DNA from: an uncultured Clostridia bacterium
Lineage (GTDB): Bacteria; Bacillota; Clostridia; Oscillospirales; Acutalibacteraceae
DNA: 64,000 bases
Direction: 5' to 3'
NCBI GenBank assembly: GCA_947589575.1
Contig: CANQBM010000006.1
Span: 46,312-110,311 of the forward strand
Shown: positions 17,102 through 26,246 of the stretch, in pieces
Numbering within the stretch: the first letter of the stretch is position 1
Layout: the number at the start of each line of letters is the position of its first letter
Notes under the pieces: model-generated
The model's input: only the letters and a program-made list of their open reading frames with translations
Databases searched by the model: none
Told to the model about the DNA's origin: nothing
Translations under genes and position numbers: made by a program

Positions 17102-17638
17102 ATGCCCGAAAATTCTAATGAGCAACTGAAACTATGCGGTAAGCTTTGGAATGAGTACGAGCCGTATATTAGGAAATACTGCTCTCACAAACTCAACGGT
17201 TCGCAACAGGATGTTGATGATGTCATTTCAGAAGCATTTCTTATCTTGTGTAACGCGATTGACAAGAACACAAAAATTGAAAATCCAAAAGCATGGCTTT
17301 ACGGTACTGTCAATAATCTTATAAAAGAAAAATATACTGAGATAAACGAACAGAAAAATTTACAGGTAAGCTTGGAACGCTACGATTTGCCATACGAGGT
17401 TGATTACATAGATAAGCTGATTAAAGATAAAGACATTGACACGATTCTGGATGAAATCTTAAACGCGCTTTCAGACGATGAAAAAAATTTAATTTCTCTT
17501 TTTTATGAAGATGGGCTTTCATATAAGAAGATTGCGGAAATCTACCAATCAAACGAATTTGCTGTAAAACAGCGAAGCTACAGACTGAAAAAGAAAATTA
17601 AAAAAACGGTAAGAATAAAACTCGAAAAGTTTTTTTAA
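17102..17638 (+). CDS. ECF-type RNA polymerase sigma factor
   Basis: A 178-residue sigma-70 family protein with only regions 2 and 4. Region 2 is around residues 10-70 (DVDDVISEAFLILCNAI, ENPKAWLYGTVNNLIKEKY). Region 4 is around 115-170 (LSDDEKNLISLFYEDGLSYKKIAEIYQSNEFAVKQR), with a C-terminal basic helix. It should direct RNA polymerase to a small regulon. The next gene encodes a single-pass membrane protein that may hold it inactive. AGAGGATG precedes the start. Confidence 0.85.
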   Translation: MPENSNEQLKLCGKLWNEYEPYIRKYCSHKLNGSQQDVDDVISEAFLILCNAIDKNTKIENPKAWLYGTVNNLIKEKYTEINEQKNLQVSLERYDLPYEVDYIDKLIKDKDIDTILDEILNALSDDEKNLISLFYEDGLSYKKIAEIYQSNEFAVKQRSYRLKKKIKKTVRIKLEKFF

Positions 17639-17694
17639 TTTTTTTGCGTTACATTTATCGAATTTTACTACTATATATATGAGGTGGAAAAAAT

Positions 17695-18459
17695 ATGGAA
17701 AAAGATACTTTGATGAAAATTCTCAAAGAACATTCTATGACCTTTTCCCATGAAGAGATAAATCAGCTTATTAATGAAGAAGTTGAAAAAAATCCTGATG
17801 AAATGGATACCGACCTCATTGAAATATGCCTTGAAACTTTAGAAAACAAAAGCGAGGAAAATCATAAAGCAACACCTCAAAAAAATAAAAAGATTAAACT
17901 TAAGCGGTTATTACTTCTTGTCGCAATTATAGCGGTTATTTTAGCGTTTGCTGTTCCGGCAGGCGCGAAATTTATCAGCGTTAACGCATCGCAGGAGTTT
18001 ATATCTTATAAGGATGGCCACTTCCGTATTAACATGAGCGATAATATAGAAAGAACCAAAATAATTATGGATATTATCGCAACCCTTAAAAATATGGGCG
18101 TTGAAAAACCTGTATTGCCAAATTCAATTATTAGTGACGAATATATTAAATATAATATCGGCAGTTCGAATAATGAAACTAATTTTTATCTTTTAAATAT
18201 AAATTCAAAAATAAACGGAACTGTTTTGATTTATGATTTTAACAATAATGTTTACGGTTTCATAGGAGGAACAGCTAATTTAAACGGTCAATATAACTGC
18301 GTTGAACAAATGGAAATTAACGGTATCGATGTTATGGTTTTTGAAAAAAATGATTATTCCTGTATTTTCTATACATATGATAACCACGAATACACTATAA
18401 CACTTAATAATTGCGATTTTAAAACTGCAAAAGAAATTGCAAATACAATAGGAGAATAA
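17695..18459 (+). CDS. Single-pass membrane protein, DUF4367-like, putative anti-sigma factor
   Basis: A 254-residue protein: a cytoplasmic helical N-terminus (about 1-65), one membrane helix (LLLLVAIIAVILAFAVPAGAKF, about 70-91) and an extracellular domain resembling DUF4367 (GIDVMVFEKNDYSCIFYTYDNHEYTI). This layout after an ECF sigma gene fits a membrane anti-sigma factor, but no zinc anti-sigma HxxxCxxC motif is seen. GAGGTGG precedes the start, and the next gene begins five bases after the stop. The role is inferred from context. Confidence 0.65.
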   Translation: MEKDTLMKILKEHSMTFSHEEINQLINEEVEKNPDEMDTDLIEICLETLENKSEENHKATPQKNKKIKLKRLLLLVAIIAVILAFAVPAGAKFISVNASQEFISYKDGHFRINMSDNIERTKIIMDIIATLKNMGVEKPVLPNSIISDEYIKYNIGSSNNETNFYLLNINSKINGTVLIYDFNNNVYGFIGGTANLNGQYNCVEQMEINGIDVMVFEKNDYSCIFYTYDNHEYTITLNNCDFKTAKEIANTIGE

Positions 18460-18463
18460 AAAT

Positions 18464-18958
18464 ATGAATAAATTAAAAAAAATAATTTTAATTTGTATGT
18501 CATTATTTATGATGATACCGTCAACTGCGTATGCGTCGGATAACATACCTGACTTGAACGAATCTGTACTTACCGATGAGGAAATCGAGAGAATAGTTTC
18601 TCCGTACGAAAAAAACTATTCTACGGCAAGTACTGACGGACTGATTGATTTGTATGTTATTGCGGTGCAAAAGAACGGTTCATATCTGTTAGTAGCCGCT
18701 AAAACGGTCTGTGGCGCAGAAGTTGTAAAGTGCGGATATACCGAAATAAGAATTCAAAGAAGAACAGGCATCAGAAATTCTTGGAGTGACTATATTGTAT
18801 ATGAAGATTTATACAAAAATTCCTGCTCGTATATATTTGGTTCAAAAATCAAACCACAAAGCGGTTATCAGTACAGAGCGACATGTATTCACTATGCTAA
18901 AAAATCACTCCTTTCAACTGAAAAAATTAATGATTCATCAAATTATGTAACTATGTAA
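18464..18958 (+). CDS. Secreted protein of unknown function in the sigma operon
   Basis: A 164-residue protein with a signal peptide (ILICMSLFMMIPSTAYA, cleavage near residue 25). The mature part is about 140 residues, with two Cys pairs (TVCGAEVVKCGY; NSCSY/ATCIHY) that could form disulfides. It resembles no family I can name. Five bases separate it from the membrane protein gene and a terminator follows, so it is the third gene of the sigma operon, perhaps the envelope output or signal protein. Confidence 0.65.
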   Translation: MNKLKKIILICMSLFMMIPSTAYASDNIPDLNESVLTDEEIERIVSPYEKNYSTASTDGLIDLYVIAVQKNGSYLLVAAKTVCGAEVVKCGYTEIRIQRRTGIRNSWSDYIVYEDLYKNSCSYIFGSKIKPQSGYQYRATCIHYAKKSLLSTEKINDSSNYVTM

Positions 18959-19052
18959 ACACCTTAACGGTGGCAAAATTGATATTTCAAGGCTTGACCT
19001 TTGAAATATATATACCCCTTCCCCTGACTTCCTCCTTTAAGTCAGAAGAGCG

Positions 19053-19085
19053 AAACCCGTTTGGAGAAATCCAAACGGGTTTTTG
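19053..19085 (+). terminator. Terminator of the sigma operon
   Basis: AAACCCGTTTGG / CCAAACGGGTTT stem with an AGAAAT loop and T run on the + strand. Confidence 0.85.
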
Positions 19086-19106
19086 CCTTATTAACACTTA
19101 TTAAAA

Positions 19107-20135
19107 TTATTTACTGTGTACCGCATTTTGCTTAGCCGTCTCAATCGCACCGAAAAGTGATTTTTCATTGCCGGCGGGAACATCGCAGGAATAATGCCAA
19201 ACCATCATTCCGCCGACGCCGTTATCAAGCGCCCATCGTGTTTTTTCCTTAATCATATCATAAGTATTAAATGAAAAGGTCAGCCCGAGCTCTTTATCTT
19301 CATAAAGTCCGTCATCGGAAATTTTGTCATAATATTCATTATAATTATACCAGTACGCTTCTTTTGTTGTCGGACGGGCATAAAACGGCACGCCCAAATC
19401 AAGCTTTGCTTTATCATAACCTTTTTTTGTAAAGGCTTCAATATCGTCAACAGCAATATCCATTGTTGCGTGGCGGCCGTCATCGTCCCATAAATCGTAG
19501 CTCATAACCTCAAAAAAATCTGTGGCATCCATTGCATCTTTTGACTGCTTAAGATTCCAGCCTACCATTGACATACCTATTTCATATTCATCACCGAGTA
19601 CGCTATCAAGGCTTAAAATGAATTTATCAAAAGCCCTCCAGTCCTTATTTCTGAGTGGAAATTCATAATCAAATACTACTCCGTCAAAATCGTATTTATC
19701 AAGAACTTCCTTAATCCCCCGCTCAAGTATTCCGCTTTCAAATGCGGAGGTATTTCTGTCGGCAAGGTCGTGCATTTGGTCATTCCAGTCGTCAGACTCG
19801 GTTTGGCAGCCGGGACCTAAAATATTAAGATAGAGATCCTGATTTGTCATAAACTTACGGATTACCTTAATATCCTGTTCAAAAGCGTCCGTAAGTGTCA
19901 CCTTTCCCTGCTCATCATAGTTTGCATTGCCGAACATAATTATGTCTGTCACGCAGTTTATATTTGAAGAGTCAAAGGTCTTTTCGTCAAGCCCGTTTGC
20001 GACAATATATGCCGAAACTCTGAAGTTTTCAGGCTCAACAGGCGTTGACTCTCCCCTTTTAGAACAGCCGAACAAACAGACAAATATAAGCATAAAGCAT
20101 AAAACAGGCGATAAAATCTTAATTATCTTTTTCAT
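19107..20135 (-). CDS. Glycoside hydrolase family 18-like lipoprotein
   Basis: About 342 residues from the ATG with AAGGAG upstream. The lipoprotein signal ends at CLFGC. The GH18 catalytic motif appears as FDGVVFDYEFP (DxxDxE type, the final Glu being the acid/base), with other barrel strands at YEIGMSMVGW, FEVMSYDLWDDDG and LDLGVPFYARP. It is expected to act outside the membrane on GlcNAc-containing chains (chitin, peptidoglycan or N-glycans); specificity is unknown. Monocistronic and convergent with the sigma operon. Confidence 0.85.
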   Translation of the reverse strand: MKKIIKILSPVLCFMLIFVCLFGCSKRGESTPVEPENFRVSAYIVANGLDEKTFDSSNINCVTDIIMFGNANYDEQGKVTLTDAFEQDIKVIRKFMTNQDLYLNILGPGCQTESDDWNDQMHDLADRNTSAFESGILERGIKEVLDKYDFDGVVFDYEFPLRNKDWRAFDKFILSLDSVLGDEYEIGMSMVGWNLKQSKDAMDATDFFEVMSYDLWDDDGRHATMDIAVDDIEAFTKKGYDKAKLDLGVPFYARPTTKEAYWYNYNEYYDKISDDGLYEDKELGLTFSFNTYDMIKEKTRWALDNGVGGMMVWHYSCDVPAGNEKSLFGAIETAKQNAVHSK

Positions 20136-20257
20136 TTGAATACTCCTTAACTGCACTGAATTATTTTTAAATAATTAATCCAATTTATTAAATAAAAAAT
20201 CCATATACAACCATTTTAACACTTAAAGTCTATAATTACAAATAAAGTTAAAAGCGC

Positions 20258-20286
20258 TTGATTTTTTCGCTTTAACGTGGTAAAAT
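20258..20286 (+). promoter_or_regulatory. Promoter of the small membrane protein gene
   Basis: TTGATT (20258-20263) and TAAAAT (20281-20286) with 17-base spacing, about 30 bases before the ribosome site. Confidence 0.5.
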
Positions 20287-20315
20287 ATAATTACTAAATG
20301 AGAGGAGTAATAATT

Positions 20316-20588
20316 ATGGAAGAAAACAATTATAACTATCAACCGCAGCCACAGTATGACGAAACAAACGCAGTTATGTCTGTAGGCCAATATATCGTTA
20401 TGTTCATTTTATGTGCCATTCCGGTTGTAAACATAATCTGCTGGATTGTTTGGCTCTGCTCAAGCAAAACTAACAAAAACAAGAAAAATTATATTATTGC
20501 GAATATCGTTTTATGGATAATTGCGATTATAATTTCCGTTATTTTTTATTCAGTTGCAGGCACAGCCTTTTTGTCAATGCTGCAGTAG
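20316..20588 (+). CDS. Small two-helix membrane protein
   Basis: A 90-residue protein starting at the ATG preceded by AGAGGAG; the track start at 20298 lies upstream of that site. The N-terminus is hydrophilic and rich in Asn, Tyr, Gln and Pro (NNYNYQPQPQYD). Two membrane helices follow (about IVMFILCAIPVVNIICWIVWL and YIIANIVLWIIAIIISVIFY). The layout resembles small proteins with a short Pro/Gln-rich tail common in Firmicutes, of unknown role. Own promoter and terminator. Confidence 0.7.
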   Translation: MEENNYNYQPQPQYDETNAVMSVGQYIVMFILCAIPVVNIICWIVWLCSSKTNKNKKNYIIANIVLWIIAIIISVIFYSVAGTAFLSMLQ

Positions 20589-20605
20589 ATAAAAATATAG
20601 TATTT

Positions 20606-20638
20606 AAAGCACTTAGGTAATCCTAAGTGCTTTTTGTT
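20606..20638 (+). terminator. Terminator of the small membrane protein gene
   Basis: AAAGCACTTAGG / CCTAAGTGCTTT perfect stem with a T-rich tail. Confidence 0.85.
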
Positions 20639-20645
20639 TTGGCTT

Positions 20646-21926
20646 TTATTCTGTAAGCAAATCAATACTTTTTACAATAAGGTCAAAGAATTTTTCAACT
20701 GTTTTCCTGTCCTCGTCATTACCTCTTACACACATTGAAATTGTAAGTTCTTTTCTTACAGACGTTACGGACAAAAGCGCATAAGGCTTATATTTAACGG
20801 CACCGCTCATAAATCCATCTGTGGGTTCATTTCCTTCAAGCGCAAGCTTATCAACCTCAAGTATACCAATATTACTCATAGCGAGAAGCGGGTTAGCGTA
20901 GCCGATTTTTATAACCTCCTCCGACGCAGCGAGCGGTAAAATCTTATAACCGAAGGACAGAAGCGGCAGACCGTGCAAGCCGATAAACCTGTCTTTCTTA
21001 AACTGATTTGAGGACTCGACAACATACTTAAGAGTATCAAAAATGCTTTCTCCGCGTTCGGGAACTCTGCACTGCATCCACGCAGTATGGTTTGTTATGC
21101 CCTGATCGCTGTTATCCTTAATATGCCTTCTTAAATCAACGGCGCAAGAGATAGAAACGCTTTCGCTGTTATCAAATCCGGCAAGCTCATAAAGCGCATA
21201 AAAATACGCGGTAAGGAGCATATCGTTAATAGTTGCTCCGTGTTTTTTGCCTGACGCGCGGATTTCGTCAAACTTTGAGGCGGGTATTTTCCTTTTTGCG
21301 ATAAAAGATTTATCTTTAATACTGTCCGGTGTAAACGGAAAGCCGTGATTATCCTTTGAATTTATGTTTTTATAAAGGTTTTTAGCCATCCGCTTTTCGC
21401 CCGACGAAAAGTCCTCATACACCGACTCATACGAACGTGTACCCGTGCGCAGTTCAACGGGACTTATATCCTTTTCGATATAATCATTGTAATTTTTACA
21501 GAGAGCCTTCATAAAATATTTTAGGTCTCCCCCGTCCATACACATATGATTTTCAACTACGCAGAGCGTTGATTTTCCGCTGTGTCTGAACACGGCAACC
21601 TTCATCTGAATATCAGCCTCTGGAGGAATATACTGCACAAGAAAATCATTGACCTCCTGCTCCAAAGCCTCCTCGCTGACATCTTTAACAGTTAAAACAT
21701 CGTCAATATTGTAATCCCTAACTGTCCAATACGGGTGAATCCTGTTATCAGTAAATGAGGAATGAAGAACAGGCGCCTTTTCAAAAAAGCAGACAAGTAC
21801 GGTTTTGAGCGCCTCAATGTCAATTTCGTAATCATAATGAAGCTCTACATGTACCATTCGGTCATTGAAATCACGGAAAAGGTAATGCATTTTATCCCAA
21901 AGCTCAGCATTTAACTTTCTTTCCAT
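20646..21926 (-). CDS. Condensation-domain/acyltransferase-like protein
   Basis: A 426-residue protein of the chloramphenicol-acetyltransferase/NRPS condensation superfamily. The active-site HxxxDG motif is NHMCMDGGDLKYF (about residue 150), and a second-half DLRRH segment is typical of alcohol acetyltransferase-like members. It probably transfers an acyl group to an alcohol or amine acceptor in the cytoplasm. Its start overlaps the end of the upstream membrane protein gene by 16 bases, so the two are co-translated. Substrate unknown. Confidence 0.72.
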   Translation of the reverse strand: MERKLNAELWDKMHYLFRDFNDRMVHVELHYDYEIDIEALKTVLVCFFEKAPVLHSSFTDNRIHPYWTVRDYNIDDVLTVKDVSEEALEQEVNDFLVQYIPPEADIQMKVAVFRHSGKSTLCVVENHMCMDGGDLKYFMKALCKNYNDYIEKDISPVELRTGTRSYESVYEDFSSGEKRMAKNLYKNINSKDNHGFPFTPDSIKDKSFIAKRKIPASKFDEIRASGKKHGATINDMLLTAYFYALYELAGFDNSESVSISCAVDLRRHIKDNSDQGITNHTAWMQCRVPERGESIFDTLKYVVESSNQFKKDRFIGLHGLPLLSFGYKILPLAASEEVIKIGYANPLLAMSNIGILEVDKLALEGNEPTDGFMSGAVKYKPYALLSVTSVRKELTISMCVRGNDEDRKTVEKFFDLIVKSIDLLTE

Positions 21927-22717
21927 GAGTCAATCACCTCCTGCTTGATTTTTTTATTTTTCTCAATAGACATATATATAATAACAACATCTAAAATTAA
22001 AGAGAATATAATCAAAAGCCAGCCTCTGCTCCACAAAAGAACACCGAGCGCCGAAAGAATAATATAAAGCATTACCGCAACTACGGGAATATAAATAAGA
22101 TAGTTAATAAGGGCGAGCTTTTGCTTTGTTACGTATGCGTATATTCCGTCTGAAACAAACATAAGAGCTATGCCCGCGATTACAATCACCCAGCTTTTTG
22201 AAAAGCTTGTGAAAACAACCGCAAAAAGAAATACCGCAACTGTCACTACCATAACGTCAATCGCTAAAAGTATCCTTGCAAAAACGTGAAATCCCTTTCT
22301 CATAGATGAAATTTTCTTAACTCCGAGAGATAAAATATATGCAGCCCAAAGCAGAATTCCGTCGGCAACAATCAGCCATGTCTGTCCCCAAAGATGTGTG
22401 ATAAAGCTGAATACAAGAAAAATAATAACAATTCCCAAAATATAAACTACCGAACCTGCTGTATTAAGCAAGGCTTTTTCCTTGGTTTTTGCGGCGGCAG
22501 TTTCTTTCTCATAAAATTCCTTATAATCTTTTTCAAGGTCAGGATGCTCGCTTATTATCAAATCACTGATTACCTTTTGATTCGATATTCCTCTTTTTGA
22601 TACTTCGGAATATCTCTCATTCATTTCGTCAAGCACTTTTCTCTTGAATTTAAAAAGCGTATCGTCTTTGCCTGAAGACGGCAGAGCGCTCTCAATATAT
22701 TCTATAAACTGTTCCAT
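21911..22717 (-). CDS. Multi-pass membrane protein with N-terminal HAAS-like domain
   Basis: A 268-residue protein. The first 75 residues are charged and helical and resemble the HAAS/DUF1700 signalling module (FIEYIESALPSS, VLDEMNERYSEV, ISDLIISEHPDLEKDY). About six membrane helices follow. HAAS-type proteins usually pair with PadR-like regulators, but none is nearby; instead it overlaps the acyltransferase gene. Function not known. Confidence 0.6.
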   Translation of the reverse strand: MEQFIEYIESALPSSGKDDTLFKFKRKVLDEMNERYSEVSKRGISNQKVISDLIISEHPDLEKDYKEFYEKETAAAKTKEKALLNTAGSVVYILGIVIIFLVFSFITHLWGQTWLIVADGILLWAAYILSLGVKKISSMRKGFHVFARILLAIDVMVVTVAVFLFAVVFTSFSKSWVIVIAGIALMFVSDGIYAYVTKQKLALINYLIYIPVVAVMLYIILSALGVLLWSRGWLLIIFSLILDVVIIYMSIEKNKKIKQEVIDSWKES

Positions 22718-22830
22718 TGTTCCTCCGTTGACATAATTTATGTATATATTTTAACATAAATTCGGGAGTAACTCAATAAAATCTATATAAATTTTACACC
22801 TTTGCAACAGGGATCCGGATTTCGTAATAG

Positions 22831-22859
22831 TTGTAAGCGGCAATACTATATGCTATAAT
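22831..22859 (+). promoter_or_regulatory. Promoter of the 203-residue protein gene
   Basis: TTGTAA (22831-22836) and TATAAT (22854-22859) with 17-base spacing, about 30 bases before the start codon. Confidence 0.6.
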
Positions 22860-22889
22860 TTATTTGTAACAAAGAAAAGGGATTATACA

Positions 22890-23501
22890 ATGAAAAAAGA
22901 GCTTGATTTTTTTAAGGTTGACAATGACTACGGCTTTAATCAGGACCGCTTTTTAAATCTGATGATGAAAATGGGCGGATGTGCCGCTGTTACTGCGTGC
23001 GACAGCTTTATTTATTTTAAAAAATACAAGGGTCTTGAAAAGCCTTATCCGTATGATACTAAGGCAATCACCAAAAAGGATTATGTAGAATTTTCAAATA
23101 TTATTAAGCCGTATCTTCATCCGCGTATGAGCGGAATTGACACGCTTGAAATTTATATAGACGGGATTAATGATTACCTTAAAGATATTAATGAAACAAG
23201 GCTTTCACTCAGCGGATTTTCGGCTGACGAAATCATTGATAAAGCAAAGAATTTTATTATAAGCCAAATAGATAACGGCTATCCCGTTCCCTGCCTTATT
23301 TTAAAGCACAAAAGCCCGTTAATGAAAGATTTTACCTGGCACTGGTTTTTAATTACGGGGTACAATACTTTTGAAAATATGACTATGGTAAAGGTTGTAA
23401 CATACGGTATTTATCAGTGGTTTGATTTGGGGACAATCTGGAACACAGGCTATGAACGAAAAGGCGGACTGATTAAATTTGATATAAAAAGTAAAACATA
23501 G
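22890..23501 (+). CDS. Papain-like-fold hypothetical protein
   Basis: A 203-residue soluble protein. GGCAAVTACD near residue 30 and WHWFLITGY near residue 150 resemble the Cys and His blocks of papain-like (C39-type) folds, followed by a Gly/Lys-rich end. No signal peptide is seen. It may be a cytoplasmic cysteine-protease-like enzyme; the precise family is not recognised. It has its own promoter and a terminator directly downstream. Confidence 0.6.
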   Translation: MKKELDFFKVDNDYGFNQDRFLNLMMKMGGCAAVTACDSFIYFKKYKGLEKPYPYDTKAITKKDYVEFSNIIKPYLHPRMSGIDTLEIYIDGINDYLKDINETRLSLSGFSADEIIDKAKNFIISQIDNGYPVPCLILKHKSPLMKDFTWHWFLITGYNTFENMTMVKVVTYGIYQWFDLGTIWNTGYERKGGLIKFDIKSKT

Positions 23502-23530
23502 AGCAATTTGAACTGCTCTATGTTTTTTGT
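23496..23530. terminator. Terminator between convergent genes
   Basis: ACATAGAGCA / TGCTCTATGT stem followed by TTTTTT on the + strand. Confidence 0.8.
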
Positions 23531-23534
23531 ATTC

Positions 23535-24494
23535 TCATTTCTCAAACGGGTAAATTAGATTCATCTGCTTTCGGCATTCGTCCATAATCTGCATACAAGC
23601 TCTTGTCGCCTCAAACGGAATATATGAGGACTCGGTTTTGCCCCGCCTTATCTCCTCTGCGGCTCTTGTAAACTCGGTCAAATAATCCGTTTTACCTTTA
23701 AACACCTGCTTACCTTTTTCATTTTTCATAACCGCCTTTGACGCCATATGGAAAAAGACAGGCAGGCTTATCTCTCCCTTACTGCCTTTAATTATACAGT
23801 TTTCCTTAAGACTGCAAAGGGACATATTGAGCGTGCATTTAAAATTATTGTATTCAAGTATAACGGTTTCGCTTATATCAATCCCGTCCTTCAGCTTACC
23901 GCTGCAAGTGATTTTATCGGGATAGCCAAACAGATTGTAGCAGTAAGTAATAGGATAAATTCCGACGTCAAGAAGTGCTCCTCCCGCCGTTTCGGGAGTT
24001 AATACCCTTGATGTTTTGGGCATCATAATTCCGGGAAACATATAGTTTATAACAACATCTTTTATATCGCCGATTTCACCGCTTTTAACCCACTCCTTAA
24101 CCTTTAGGGCAACATCGCTGAACCATGTCCACATTGCCTCGCAGAAATAGACATTCTTTTCCCTTGCCGTATTAATCAGAACGTCAACATCACTGACGCT
24201 GACACCTACGGGCTTTTCGCAAAGCACAGGCTTGCCAAATTCCATTGCGCGCACAGCGTATTCAACGTGTGAGGTGTGCGGCGTCGCGATATATACACCG
24301 TCTACGTCGTCACGGTTTACCGCTTTTTCAAAATCATCAAAAGCTGATGCGCCGTACTTGCCTGCAAACTCCTCAGCTTTCTTAGTGTTTCTGCCGAATA
24401 CGGTAGTAATCACGTGATTACCCTTTGTAATATCCCTTGCCGTACTGCCTGCAATATTACCGTTTCCGATATACGCCCATCTGAATTTTTCCAT
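23535..24494 (-). CDS. Gfo/Idh/MocA-family oxidoreductase
   Basis: A 319-residue NAD(P)-dependent sugar dehydrogenase-like protein. The N-terminal Rossmann motif is YIGNGNIAGST, VYIATPHTSHVEYA follows, and the family lysine is in CEKPVGVS. The C-terminal alpha/beta domain includes GGALLDVGIYPITY. Members oxidise or reduce sugars, polyols or dihydrodiols; the substrate is unknown. It heads no clear operon, with its start about 100 bases from the SGNH gene terminator. Confidence 0.88.
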   Translation of the reverse strand: MEKFRWAYIGNGNIAGSTARDITKGNHVITTVFGRNTKKAEEFAGKYGASAFDDFEKAVNRDDVDGVYIATPHTSHVEYAVRAMEFGKPVLCEKPVGVSVSDVDVLINTAREKNVYFCEAMWTWFSDVALKVKEWVKSGEIGDIKDVVINYMFPGIMMPKTSRVLTPETAGGALLDVGIYPITYCYNLFGYPDKITCSGKLKDGIDISETVILEYNNFKCTLNMSLCSLKENCIIKGSKGEISLPVFFHMASKAVMKNEKGKQVFKGKTDYLTEFTRAAEEIRRGKTESSYIPFEATRACMQIMDECRKQMNLIYPFEK

Positions 24495-24559
24495 ATTAAA
24501 ACTCCTAAATATTTCTTTTCATAATTATATAAAATTAAAAATATCCTGTCAATTGCGTA

Positions 24560-24590
24560 AAAAAAGCCCTGAAAATATTTTCGGGGCTGT
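24560..24590 (-). terminator. Terminator of the SGNH hydrolase gene
   Basis: AGCCCcGAAAATATTTTCaGGGCT hairpin followed by seven T on the minus strand. Confidence 0.75.
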
Positions 24591-24597
24591 TACGGTT

Positions 24598-25362
24598 TTA
24601 TAGATAATTATATAGATATTTTTCTATAACAGGAAGCCACCAGTCACGGTAGCCTGCACGTGTAGGATGAATTTTATTTGCCATATAAAGCTTATAATCA
24701 GATTTTGAAACGGAGTTCATTTCATCGTTGTTCCACAAATCAATTACACCGATATTCCATTTTTGCTGAATTTGCAAAAGCAGGTTTACCATTTTTTCAT
24801 AATGCGTGCTGTCATATTTCGTACCCGTGTAAAAAATCACAGGACAGTCCCATGTCTGTCTTGCATAAGCGATAATATATTCAATGGCTCCCGCAACAGT
24901 CTGAGTGTCAAAGTTCTCAATATCAAAGCCGTCCGATATTTCACCGAGCGGTTTCTTTTTGGTTGCGTCATTCGTTGATAGCTGGCATATAAAAGCGTCA
25001 ACATTTATGCTTCTGTCAATTTCTTTCATTCTTGAAACATAGGAGCTGTCGCTCGTGTCAACCAGCGTTGTACCTGAAACGGCTTCCTTTACACAGTTAA
25101 TGCCGTCTCGTTTTTCCATAAAATCTGCGAAAGACTCGCCCTTGCTTGCAGAGCCGTATGTAACAGAGCTTCCCAAGAAAATAATCGTTTTATCCTTTAG
25201 CGGACTGCTTTCAAGCGCCTGTGTATTTTCAACACTGTATTTTTCTGCATTGCCCTTACTGAACTTCCCCTGTGAATCGGCAACGGGTATGCCGATTCCT
25301 ATTCCTAAAACAGCTAATATACAAACAATGATTATTCCCTTTTTACTTTTACTTAGTTTCAT
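24598..25362 (-). CDS. SGNH/GDSL hydrolase, membrane-anchored or secreted
   Basis: About 254 residues from the ATG at 25362 (AAGGGCG upstream). An N-terminal membrane helix (GIIIVCILAVLGIGIGIPV) anchors or exports it. Block I is IIFLGSSVTYG with the catalytic Ser, block III is CQLSTNDATKK, and the C-terminal Asp/His pair lies in NKIHPTRAGYRDW. It probably deacylates or de-esterifies cell-wall or dietary glycans outside the membrane. The ORF upstream of the chosen start overlaps the HAD gene end. Confidence 0.85.
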   Translation of the reverse strand: MKLSKSKKGIIIVCILAVLGIGIGIPVADSQGKFSKGNAEKYSVENTQALESSPLKDKTIIFLGSSVTYGSASKGESFADFMEKRDGINCVKEAVSGTTLVDTSDSSYVSRMKEIDRSINVDAFICQLSTNDATKKKPLGEISDGFDIENFDTQTVAGAIEYIIAYARQTWDCPVIFYTGTKYDSTHYEKMVNLLLQIQQKWNIGVIDLWNNDEMNSVSKSDYKLYMANKIHPTRAGYRDWWLPVIEKYLYNYL

Positions 25363-25405
25363 AATATCGCCCTTAAAATAATCTTTAATTTCTTTCTGCG
25401 AACAA

Positions 25406-26224
25406 TCAAACAATTTTTAAAAGCTCGGTCAAAGCATAGGATATTCCATCGTCATCATTGCTTTTAGTAACAAATTGAGCAATTTTCTTTATCTGTTCAT
25501 CTGCATTACCCATAGCAACTGTATTTTCATAAGCCGTCAGCATTTCAACATCATTCGTATCGTCGCCGAATACAGCAAGCTCTGATTTTTGTATTCCAAG
25601 CTTTTTTCTTATAGCTTCAATGCCTTTATATTTACTTGCATATTTGCTTGTAATCTGAATAACCTTACCCTTATCAGTCAGATAAAACTTAGAATATTCG
25701 CCGCAATATTTATGAAGTTCTTTTACAATTTTATCAGGCAATTTTGTAACCGTATCAATAATATTTTCATAGTAAATAAGAATTTTTATTGTTTGGGATA
25801 GGCAGTCGTTTGTAATATATACTGCATCCTCTTTAGCTATCCCCCACGGCTTATAAGCAAAATCATCAAGCGGATTGTTAAACGCGTAGCGCTCGTCTTT
25901 CATCTGCAACGCAATATTCAAATTTTTGTACTTGTTTGTTTCATTAATGCAGTAAGAAACAATTTCTTCCGGCAAAAACTTATATGTAACCTGATTGTTG
26001 ATTTTTATACATCCCCCGTTACAGAAAACCCCTCCGTCAAATAATTTAAAATCAGCTTTGCTCCGGCTCAGCATTTTATTTAAAATCGGAGGTCTTGCCG
26101 TCGCAACAAAAAGATTAATACCCTTATTTTTGCATTCCATTAGCGCATATTTTGTTTTATCAGAAATTATCTTCTGACTGTTTAACAATGTACCGTCTAA
26201 ATCAAAGAATACTGCCTTAATCAT
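25406..26224 (-). CDS. HAD-superfamily phosphatase, Cof type
   Basis: A 272-residue Cof-like (subfamily IIB) hydrolase. Motif I is FFDLDGTLLNS (nucleophile Asp8 and Asp10), motif II FVATARPP, motif III around the Lys in the GKVIQIT region, and motif IV AVFGDDTNDVEML. A C2-type cap lies between residues about 85 and 190. It dephosphorylates small sugar phosphates or cofactors; the substrate is not predictable. The Nudix gene lies 22 bases upstream. Confidence 0.9.
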   Translation of the reverse strand: MIKAVFFDLDGTLLNSQKIISDKTKYALMECKNKGINLFVATARPPILNKMLSRSKADFKLFDGGVFCNGGCIKINNQVTYKFLPEEIVSYCINETNKYKNLNIALQMKDERYAFNNPLDDFAYKPWGIAKEDAVYITNDCLSQTIKILIYYENIIDTVTKLPDKIVKELHKYCGEYSKFYLTDKGKVIQITSKYASKYKGIEAIRKKLGIQKSELAVFGDDTNDVEMLTAYENTVAMGNADEQIKKIAQFVTKSNDDDGISYALTELLKIV

Positions 26225-26246
26225 ATGTTACCTCATAAAAATACTT

